A stretch of DNA of 64,000 nt from Achatina immaculata (taxonomy: Eukaryota > Mollusca > Gastropoda > Stylommatophora > Achatinidae): the NCBI GenBank assembly GCA_009760885.1, contig CM019697.1:30558710-30622709 (forward strand), given 5' to 3'. The notes beneath the pieces were generated by a model. It ran no database searches and was not told the DNA's origin. It saw nothing but the letters and a program-made list of their open reading frames with translations. This document shows, in pieces, positions 25,601 to 37,600 of the stretch (position 1 is the stretch's first letter; each line of letters opens with the position of its first letter). Position numbers and translations under genes: made by a program.

Positions 25601-28600
25601 TTAACCTAAAAAACTAAACACAGGAATTTCCTGTGGTACAGAAGCAGTTCATCTTTTTTTTTTTTTTCAAAACTTCTATCCACTGCCACTTCTTGTGTGC
25701 CTGTTTATCTATTCTGCATTGAAAGTTAACTTGCATGTTTGCTATTTCATTCATTCATTCATTTGCATGTCACTTGCGGAACTTTGCCTCCCTAATAGCA
25801 CTCCTGTATGGCTCTCGTTTTGAGTTTCTTGGTATTTTTCCAGAAGGCAGTTTACCATTGCTTTCCTTCCGGGCAGTGATTGTACTAGTCAGTGATCGTA
25901 GCCATTGTCCCTACATTGAGATCATCTGCCTACCATCATAGAATGGTGACCATAACCAACATTATCTGTCACCTGCTCCCCCATTCCATCCACACCTGCT
26001 CTCTTGGCTTCACGTCACCCTGATCAGGGGGCTATATGAGTATTCAACCTTGCCCAAGGGTGTCCCAAAGGTTTGCTATTTAAGGTGTCCAAATATTGGA
26101 AATGAAAACTACGAAGACTCAGTAATTTAAACCTCAAGTATAAAGGCTAAACACAAACAATTTTGAGTTTTTATTATGCATGCTGACTTATGCACAAATT
26201 AGGTCCATTTTTTTCCTCTGTCAACTTGTTTCAATCTTCTTTTTTTCACATTGTTAGTTCCTCTTAGCTTCTTAGCTTTCTGAGATGAAAAAAATCTAAA
26301 CCAAATTTTATTGACAATATTTAAGTTCTAAATTTTTCTGGAAGCTTCGTAGTTTTTTTTTTCCTTACTGTTAAAGGTTTATAGTGTTCATTCATCATGG
26401 AAAATGAATGTGTGTGTGGTGCGAGAGAGACAGAGAGAGAGAGAGAGATCTTACCTGATAATCATCAAAGTCAATGTCATTAATGCTGTCCAAAGCTTCT
26501 TTAATTGATTCTTTATTTAGCAATGCCAAAAGTTCAACATCCATTCCTTTCAAGAGTTTTCCCATATGTGTCAAATTGTATCCATTCAAAGCTGCTATGG
26601 GTGGGAAGCGAGGAGACATGATCAGTCGATCCAACACTGAACGTGCCTTCAACAGAGAAAAGGAAAACAGAGGTCAGGCACTGATAATAACAACAGCAAT
26701 ACATGATAGCTACTTTACCTAGTCAAAATGTAAAGTGTAGAATCAAATTTACATAGACATTTGGTCCTATACAGATTAGTACAACCAACAAAAAACTGTC
26801 TTCTCTGATGAAGGTTTCAGGTTTGATAGCTGTGCCTGATGTGCTCTAGCAGGTCAGGTGTAAACTTAGGTACTGACACAACTGTGTTGGGGAAAGTGCT
26901 TCCGAGAATGGAGTGAAAAATGCAGAGTGAAACATGCTTACACACACATGGCTGTACATATGGCTGTAAGTTCACAGGAAAAACAGGATATTTATATAAA
27001 AACCTGTCTAATAACTTTAGTACTACATACTGTTTCCATCATAGGTGAAAAAATCTTGCTTTGGGATTACATAGATCCATGTCTACATCCAGCCTGTTCG
27101 TTGTGTGGTAAAGGTAAAATTCCCATTTCCATGTCCTTAAGACATACTGGGGATACTTTGTTAGGCCCGTATTTTCACGACCTTTGGCACAAGAAAGTGT
27201 GTTGTGGTCAATATCATGCCTGGCCCCATTTACCTTCCAGAGGCTGGTTGGACCCTGGGGCCATTTTGATGTGTACTAGAAAAAAAATTGCACTGCTGGG
27301 ACTTGAACCCAGTACCACCAGATTAATAGACTGAGTGCATAACAACTCATCTAACCAGGCTGCTGTTCACTGTATGAGAGATCCAAATACTTTATCTCAA
27401 GTGTGTGATCGGATATCACAATATTATTAACGAATAAATCCTATACACATGTGCAGAGCCTGGGTTTCCATTCATTTAATAGGCACTGAATATATGAATA
27501 TGTTAATTGAAAAACAATTATTAAGGCTCCATTTTTAAAAAAAATTCTAAATCATTACATCCACAAATTTCTGTGCAAGGAGTCAATAGAATTACTGAGT
27601 GTCCAGAGATTTACAGAATACATGCTTTCACCCTAAAGCATACAGGATATATCCTTTTGTCCTTTCCATGACTTACATCATCAAAGTCATAGTTTATGTC
27701 TTGAATGTCATCTAGAACATCGACGAGGTCATCAGGGTCTATGCTGCGTACAAAGGCAAGGTCATGATGCAGGAAATGCAATGCCCTATGTGCATACAGA
27801 AAGAGCAGAGGGTCAAACGCATGTGTAGATCATCATTTTAAGTTATCAAGCAAATAAACTGACTATGAAATTTGTAAAAAAATTAATTAATTAATTAAGC
27901 ATCTTTTTCAGAAGAGAAACATATTCAGATCTGCCTGCCTATTTGGCTTTATGCATGCTTATTTTTATCACTTTTTTGCATCTAAAACTGTACCTTTTTG
28001 ATCTTACCTAGATGTTACATTTCTTTTCTACATATTTCTTGCTTTAGACCCTGGAACCTGAACTTTAGGAAGAAAGAGCAAAGCACTTTATTTTCTGATA
28101 AAATCACAACAGGTAATGAGAAATAATTTACTTCCATCGCCGTGAAACAACCTGATCATTTAGGACAACTCTTTTTTTTTTCTTTGTAACTTGCATTCCA
28201 TTATACACTTCAGACAAGTCTGTAATTGCTCCAGTCTCATCCTATTAAGACGAATCTCAGCAAATTGTACATACTCCATATCACCAGTAGAACAGAAGCA
28301 GTAGCACAATTCATTACATCCTCTACCTATAGTTAGATCTTAGATGACTCAGAGTAAATTCTGCTCTTCTTGCTCCCTTAAAAAAAAGCCATAAGTAACC
28401 AGGATGTTGCTGTTGTGAATCATACTGAGAAATCAACACTAAAAAAGTTTAATAATGCTTTAGACTGAGTAGGATTCAAACACAAAATCCAGAGGTTTTC
28501 AGAGGTGTAAACAGCTGCAATACATTTATGCATATTAAATTAGTGCAATTAAGTGGTTTGGTCACTTAAGGAGAATGACACATACACAGCCAGCCATGGG

Positions 28601-31600
28601 GTCCTTCAGCCAGAGAACTACAGGACACAGATCAAGAGGAAGACCCCAGAAAAGGTTGATAGACGGTGTTATAGAAACAATTGTGAATTATGGCATGAAC
28701 ATCACCGAGGCCCAAAAACACCAACTGCATCTCCCCTCGACACTTCACAGTGGAAAAAGTAAAGTAAAGCAAAGTGAAGTGAAGCAAAGTAATACATAGC
28801 TGTCAGATCTCAATGGCCTGGTTAATATAACTGTATCTGTCTATTTGTCTTTCTCCTTGTCTACACATTTTTATTTGTATATTCTATTTTTCTGTTGGCT
28901 CATTCTCACCTTCCTATTTGTTGTTTTTGCAGAGCAGACTTTTTAATGGCATCTTTAATGCGCTGTCCAAGTGCCACCTTGATATCATCATTCTCTTCGT
29001 CATCATCATCGTCATGATCACTCACTTTTGAATCCAGTTCTTGTGAGTCATCAATATCAACACTGGAATCTAGAAATAATTTTCCATCAAGAGATTTAAT
29101 CTGGTCCAGACTAAGAGACAGTAGGCCAGGTCCAATTTCCCGAATGTCATCAGCCGACAATTTATTGAGGTCACCCAGTTTTTCCCTGAGAGCATAGCGA
29201 AGTCTTGGATTTGCTGTCTGTTCTGTTGCCAGCCTTCCCAGTGTGTGCAAGCTGAAACATATACATAGAAACAATTAAGTTTTGGTGCCTCATGTACTGT
29301 TTTGTTGTAAGACTCCAAAAGCACATCTACAAGATGCTAAAAGCACATTTACAAGAAAGGAAATTCTTGCCAAACAATAAATGCTTCATATTTCATTACA
29401 ACAGGTAGTTTTAAAAGAAAGTATTAAAAAATCTATGGAAGGGTACATAATTGGAAAAAGAAAGAGAGGAAGACCAAGATGAAGATGGTTGAAAGACATC
29501 GCTGAGGATCTGCAAATGGATGCATTAGCAGTAGGCCATCTTGCTCACAACTGAGAGGCCTACAGGAGTGCTGTTAAGGAGGCAAAGTTCCGCAAGGGAC
29601 ATGCAAATGAATGAATGAATTAAAAAACCTAATAAAACTGAGAGAGTTAATAGTTTTCTTGAAACTGAAATTAGCCATATGAAGCTACTGCTATAGAAAA
29701 CAAATCTATACATTGCTGAAGGTAAAATAAATTGTCTCAACACTTTAAAATGGTTGCCAGTGATATTGGACTACATCAGAGATGTCACAGTTATTACTCA
29801 ATCACACCTAGCTAATGCTAGGTTCCACACAGCACACATGAAAACAAGCTCCACCTACAGGATGGAGACTGCCATCTTCATATGATGGTGGAGCTTGTTG
29901 AAAACCACCATATAAAAATAACGTATAACTCTTGTTGCTGGGAAAACAGTTTAATTCATTTGATATAATACAGTTGCCAGCTCTGAGGTTTAGAAATTCA
30001 GCAAAGTTGCAAAAGTATATATTCTTTTAAATGTTGTGATTGTTTCCAAAACAGTCATTGTATTATATTATTTTAAAGCTGTTTTGTAATAAAAAATAGA
30101 GCAATCATAAAAATGCATCATACTTTTGCTTGAAGAGTTCCTCTGGTAGATCTTCCAAGAAGTCATCATCAATTACATCTGGTGCAAGCATTAGCACTTT
30201 TTAATATCGTCATCTGAAAGTTCGGTGCTGCCTTTTTCCTTAAACTGCTTCAGTATGACCAGCTGCTGGAACACACCTAAATACTAAAATAAAATAAGCA
30301 AAGTAATGAAAGCTGAAACAGGGCTGGAACATTACTTTAAAAAAAGGAAAACAACATTCAGGAATTTTCTGATTTGCAATTATTATTATAAATAAAATTT
30401 TCAAAGCAATTATTTAACATAAACATTAGGGTAATCCACTAGCACCTTTTACTTCAAAATAAATTCTGAAAAATGCTCTGAATATAAGATGGTTAACGTT
30501 ACTGAATAAATGCATGTTATAATAAATACAAGTATTGTGGAGGTGCATCTTTAACTTGACTGAATTATATGTGTTAATCTTATAATAAATGATATAATTA
30601 ATGGTATAATAAAAATGAAAATGGAATGATATATTGTTTTATTCTAGTCATATGTGATTATTATATCATCTCTTGCTGTAATATATGCTAGATACATCAT
30701 GTATGCTTTGACCTTACAAATATACCAGAACAATACGGTATAGAAGTGAAGAACCGTTTCGAAATCCTGATGGCTGTACAGGAAGAGATGACACCAGATG
30801 AATTGGCTACGCAGGCCAAAGATATCTTAGTAACAACAGCTAAAGACATGGTTCCAGTAAAGAAAACACAAAAGAATAGATGGATCACAGCAGGTACACT
30901 AGAACTGATAAAACAATGTAGAGAAATGAAGACGCAATGGAGAGTGACAAACAACAACAAAGATAAATATAAAACTTTAACAAAAGAAGTACGAAGAAAC
31001 ATAAGAAAAGACAAAAAACAATACATACAAGATTGTTGTGAAAGAATAGAAGAACATCAGAGGTGTGGAAGAGATAGTGAAATGTTTAAAGAAATGAAGA
31101 CATTGACGAGAAATGTCACACCTAAGTTAAATGTAATTTGTGATGAGATGGGGAATACCCTGACAGAGACAGAGGAAATTCTGGAAAGATGGAAGGATTA
31201 TTGCAAAAGAATGTATGAAACAACCGACTGTGGAAGCAGAAATCAACAGTGTGAATTATTATTGGAGGAGAAAGAACCCGAGCCGACAATGGAAGAAGTT
31301 TTATGGGCAATAAAGAGTCTGAAAAATGGTAAATCACCAGGATGTGATGAGATAACCGCTGAATTTATTAAAGCAGGAGGAAAGGAGTGTGCAACAATCC
31401 ATCATGCACTATGTAAAAAGATATGGCATTCAGGTATTTGGCCAAAAGAATGGAAAAGAACTGTATTCATACCACTGCCAAAAAAGGGTAACCTGAAATT
31501 ATGCACCAACTACAGAACTGTTGCCCTGATTAGTTATGCCAGTAAAATTCTGTTAAAAATCATAATGGGTAGACTTTGAAAGAAAATAGAAGAAGAAGTC

Positions 31601-34600
31601 AATATGGTCCAAGCTGGCTTCAGGCAAGGAAGAGGATCAAGAGAACATATATTCAATCTAAGATTAATAATAGAGAAATGCAGGGAGTTTAATGTGAATC
31701 TATATTTATCCTTTATAGACTACTCAAAGGCATTTGATTGTGTACAACACCAGAAACTTTGGGAAATAATGGAAAAAATGGGATTTCCAACACATTTGAT
31801 ACAATTAACATCACTGCTGTATTTAGACCAACAAGCAGCAGTAAGAATAAATGGTGAAACAACAACTTGGTTTGACATAAAACAAGGGGTCCGTCAGGGG
31901 TGCATATTGTCACCCTACTTATTTAACTTGTATACTGAAAATATAATGAGGAATGTTAGAGAAGATGTAGACAAAGAATATTACGATGCCATAACAGTTG
32001 GAGGTTATGAAACACCAGAGATTAGATATGCTGATGACACAGTATTGCTGTCCACAACACAAGAAGGAATGGAAAAACTAATTATGTCAGTCCGCGAGAA
32101 CAGCGAAGAGCAGAACCTCTATCTTAATGCAAAGAAAACTAAAGTGATGACAACTGACAAAACAAACAAGGCAACTGAAATATGTATCAGTGAGGAAAAA
32201 CTGGAAGAAGTGGAGAGTTTTGAATATCTTGGATCACTACTAACTAATAATGGAGATACAATGCGGGAAATTAAAAGGAGGACATCTATTGCTCTTCAGA
32301 AAGTAAAACAAATAAAGAATCTGTGGAGAGGAGCAGACAGAACCACAAAAATAAGATTTTTAAGGGCATGCATCTTTCCCATCGCAACATATGCCTGTGA
32401 GACCTGGACACTTAACAAAACAGCTGAGAAGCACATAAATGCCTTTGAATGTAAATGCTATAGAAGAGTTCTCCAAATATCGTGGACACAAAAAAGAACA
32501 AATATATCTATACTACAAGAGCTTAATATTGAAGAAGGCTGGCTAGTAAAGAGGATTAAAGAGAGAAAACTTAAATATTTTGGCCACATTAAACGTCATG
32601 ATAATTTAGAGAAGACCGTATTGGAAGGATACATAATGGGAAAAAGAAAAAGAGGAAGACCGAAACGAAGATGGCTGCAAGACATCGTTGATGATCTGGA
32701 AATGGATGCAGCAGCAGCAGGCCATCTTGCTCACAACCGCGAGGCCTACAGGAGTGCTGTTTGGGAGGCAAAGTTCCGCAAGGGACATGCAAAGGAATGA
32801 ATGAATGAACATCATGTATTAGTAGCTGAATGAGGGATCATGCATTACTGTAATCATCACATGAAGAACAAACATGTATTAGTAGAAAGCAAAGCTTACA
32901 GTGCTGAAATAAATGAAGTGAAAGCCATATAACAGTAGCTAGGTTGTGATTTTACTGTCAGCAAGATTTTAGAAAGTATTAATATAACAATTGGTTTTAA
33001 TGAAGCGGTGCTTTTTTTTCTCCTCCTGGTCATACTATACGAACACTGCCCCAAAGCACCATAATCCATTGCATAGTCTTAAAGACAGCACATCTTCAAT
33101 GAAAGACATCACATCTTCATTGCATGAACAATACACTATTTGACTGATTCCAGCCTAGTTGCGATGGTACATCTCCCCATTGCTGCTAGCTAGAAGCTCA
33201 CAGCCATTGACTCCATGATGAAAAAAAGCCACTCTATTTACTGAAACACTGAACAACTTACAAGTAAAATGCCACTGAACTAATCAAGACTAGTAGTGAG
33301 GGACTGACAGAAGAGGAAACCTCTTTCAAACAGCAGCCACATATGTACCTGACATGGACAGGACAAGAGAGAGTCACAACTAGCCTTCTCATTTCAAACA
33401 TTTTGCCACTGATGGGACAAGAGAGAGAGAGAATCATAACTAGCCTTCTTAATTCAAACACTTTGGACTGTTAAGCAGGCAGTGAACTTAAAGAAATCAG
33501 AAAACTGACCTTATTTTAGAGATATTAGTCTTTCAAATACCTGCTCCTCCCTCTTTGTTTGCCACTATAAACTGTTCCTTTTTAAACTCTACAGCCCATC
33601 AGAAGAACTAGGTAGCTAGATTAGTTTCACATACTTCATAAGATTCAGGTTCATTCAACACATCTTTCAGTTATACTCATGTGTATGTTAAATAATATTA
33701 ACCCAGTTATGAGAAGGATTGAGCACTTATTATAAACTGACAGTTTATTCTTTCCAATAAACAGTGTTAATAAAGGCTGTGTGAAGTTCAAGAAGATAGA
33801 GATAAACATCTGCATGTTAAAATGAAAGGATGTTAACATGCATATTCATTGCACAGAGAAAGTAAATAAGAAAAAGCACAACATGGCAACTTGCATATAC
33901 AAATAATAAAATTATACTTACTCATCATTGCTTACTCTTATATGGAATCTTTGTCATATTCAATGTCATTTTCACTCTTTTCTTTTCATTATGATTTAGT
34001 TACCATTCCAAATCTTTCATATAATATTTGAAAAAGAATCCAGTTCATCATATATATATATATATGCAATTCTAATAAATGAGGGGAGACTACTATGCTT
34101 TTCAGCTTCCTCATCCCATGTATGTGATCTAGACACTGTCAGTGTGAAAGTATTTAATAATTAAATGTTATATCCAAAATTGTGTCTTGTAAGTATGTTA
34201 TATTTTTACACATAAACTCCTCATTAATTTTCAGAGATACACACAATACATACTCATGCAAAACATTAAAATTGTTTAAAAAGTACTCAAAGAGGTGACG
34301 AATTCTAGAAGAGTCTAGCAGAAAGCATGTGAGTTGTCTAAGACTAACGGCATTCACATGAGCTGAAAGCTTCATAATTCAGTCCATTTGATGTGTCTTT
34401 TACAAAGGGAAATGTAAATCTGCTCTTGCTTTGTAACTTAAATTTATGATAAGAATGCAAAGAACTTTTTTTATAGTATTTAAAAGATGTGAATTTGTCT
34501 TATATTGCTAGTGTTCTAAATATTTCAATTCTATTTCTTCATCACAGCTCCACAGTAGTGATCACAGATCGTTGTAAAGAGTTTTGTTTTTTTTTTTGGG

Positions 34601-37600
34601 GGGGGGGGGGTGGCAGGGGTGGTGGTGAAGGGAATGGTGGAAGGTTGACCTTATTTGTTATATAAAAGACAGAGTGAAGATCAATGGAAATGTTACATGT
34701 AGCTAACAGCTCATGAACTAATTTATTAACTAAGGATTTTCATTTATGAATGAGTTATGTGTTAGATAATCTAGCACTGAAATGTAATAAAGGATGAAAC
34801 ACCATATCCCTCAATGCTGTAAGCATTTTCTACACACTCACGTCATGTCTGAAATATTTCCCCTTACGCCTGAGATCATCATCATCATCATCAACATCAT
34901 CATCATCCCTTTTACCAGCATCAATGCCTTGATTATCCAGATCATTACTTTCTTCCTCCGGTACATCAGTGTCTTGTGTCTTCTCTTTTGAAATGTTGTG
35001 AGATGAGTTAATGAGCTTTTCATCAGATTTGTCGATGTCATTGTCCGGTGTGTCTTCTTGTGAATCTTTGTGTGATGTGTTAGTTGTCTTTTCATCAGAT
35101 TTGTCGACAACAGCATCCTTAATTAAATCAGCCACACTATCATCTGCTGCTTCATGACTCTTATCATTTTCATTTCTTCTCTTAACTTCACTCACATCGT
35201 CCTTCTCTTTGCTGTCTTGAAGGTAATCATCACAGTCTGCTCCGGCAGCCATGATCTTGGCAAAGATGCCTGGAGATTTTTTAGCAAAACGATGACATAG
35301 GAACTTTTTATCTCCATTGCTTAAAAATCCGGCCAGACACTCTACATCATCATCCTGTGGAAATGAAAAAAAAATGACACTGGAAAACAAAGAAAGAGGT
35401 GTGTGTATCAGAATATTCTTCAAGAAGAGAAAAACACTTAGCCTTTCATCAAAGATTTCTTTCAATGGCCTTGTACTTGGATAGTGATCTATTAAGAAAT
35501 TAATACCCAGCAAATATTGTGGTGTCTGACAGGGCAGCAGCAAATTCTCTCTACTTTTCATGTCTGCAGCCAGCCTTTATATGGTGCCCGAGCTGTGACT
35601 GCATGTTATTCATCTCTGCTTCTACGGTTCTCTGCCAGGTTGTCTTTGGTCACCCACCCTTTCTCTTTCCATGTGTCTTTTCCATTACGTGAATGTTGCA
35701 GTAATGCTGCTATAGTCCTTTCAGAACACACAACCTGTCCATATCTAGCATCTTTTTGCTATAATTGTGCATGTCTTCTTGTTCACATCTGGAGAGTACG
35801 TCTATTTTATTTATTGTCTGTCAAGATATCAAGATCTTTCTGTGGCAAGTCATGTGAAATGAGGATAATATGAAAATTTCATTTTCACTTGTTCTCCAAC
35901 ATTATACCCCATAGGACTGTATGAATAGCATACAGCTTTGGTACAGCTTTAGTTTTAGTACTGTAATGGAGGAACTTCATGGTGCTGCTTGAAAGCTGTT
36001 CTTGATTTCCTTATCTTTATGCTTTTTATTCAACCATCATGTGTTGGTATGCTGCCAAGGTGTGTGTAGGTATCTTTTTCTGTAAAGTTTTGTTTTTTAA
36101 ATTTTAATTGCTGTTTAGCTTTCTATGTTCATTTGCATTATTTCTGACTTCTTGATATTGATGTTCTGTCCCATTTGTCTGCCGACTGTACTCAGAATGT
36201 TTTTTCCTGCATGTACTGGAAATTGTGTGCTAGCAGTGATATATATCATCTGTATAATCCAAACTCTGAAGCATTGAAACATTGCCCATAAAACTTCTTC
36301 TGGAGTCTTTCAATGTTTTGGTTATCACTCAGTCTATGATAATGTTGAAAAGGGCACATTCGATAATATGTGTTTACCCTTGTTTATCCATTTTCAAATG
36401 ATTTCTTCTTACATCTTCCATCTTACATCCTTCCCATGCTGTTAAACGTCACATAGGGCTCGCATGGTAGTTTGCCAAGTTTTCCTGTCTTTGGCAAGGT
36501 TTTCAACCTCATCAAGGGATTTTATGCCTACTAATTTGGCCTCAAAGATTTCTTAAATAAACCAATATCTGGCATTCTAGTTCTGTGGCAACAATTTTCT
36601 TAAACTGGCAGATCATACAAATATATTAGTATAAAATATATTATATTAAAATATAAAAATAAAGCTATAAAAATAATATAAAATATATTAATATAAATGC
36701 GAAAATAGTATTCATTTACTGTAATAACTCTTATGAGTATCTTATGTGTTTTTATAAATGGCAAAGCTATATATTTGAGAAATGAAGATTTAAAAATATA
36801 CCTCCAGGTTATCCAGAATTTCATCTAAATCATATCCCTGCAGCTCAACATCACGTCGTCTTCGTACATTCTGGCTGGTTGCTTTCAAGTTCGCTTCTTG
36901 TAATTTATTGTCATCGAGTAATTCGGTAGAATTTGTCAAATCATCTCTGCTGTCTTGCTTGGAGTCGGGGCTCTCCGTCGTGCTGTCATGATCCCAGCTG
37001 TCGTCTGTTGAGTTGTTTTTAAAATCTTCACGATCACGATTGCTGGCAGTGTCATTATCACGAGAGTCATCGACGTCTTTGGAGTTCTTGTGATCGTCCA
37101 AGTAATCTTCCCTGAGATCTTGCAAGATTTCGTGCACTCGCTTAATGAAGTGTTTGAACTGGGTGCCATTGTTCAAACATCTCATTGCATTTATGTTACT
37201 CAGGGTACGGTGACCTTCTGGAAAAGCAAACATGGTAATTAAGGATACTTTTGCATAAGTATGTTTGACAATATACAACCATAATTTTTCCAGGTAGTCT
37301 GGCACAGTCTCACGCATACAGACTAGGTCCATCAGGTCTCGCCGTCTAGAAGACCATGATAGATGTTACATCACTAAGAGAACCACAGGCTTGTGAAAAT
37401 ATTCCAGTACTTGCTGAGCTTTGCATGGGAACTTTTATCACTGCCTTAACCAAACCACCCTCGATCATCAGCTTACTTCTAAATCTTATAACATCCCTGT
37501 GTACAAGTATGCTACATACCTGTTGTTACTGAAGCAATTTCTTCTATTTTCACGTTTTAAAAAGTCTTTTTAATTATTAATAATGCCATGATTTTACTCG

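Noticed and set aside
30705..32808. Retrovirus or LTR element
   Set aside because: No LTRs, protease, integrase or primer site; target duplication and TGAA tail mark a non-LTR element.
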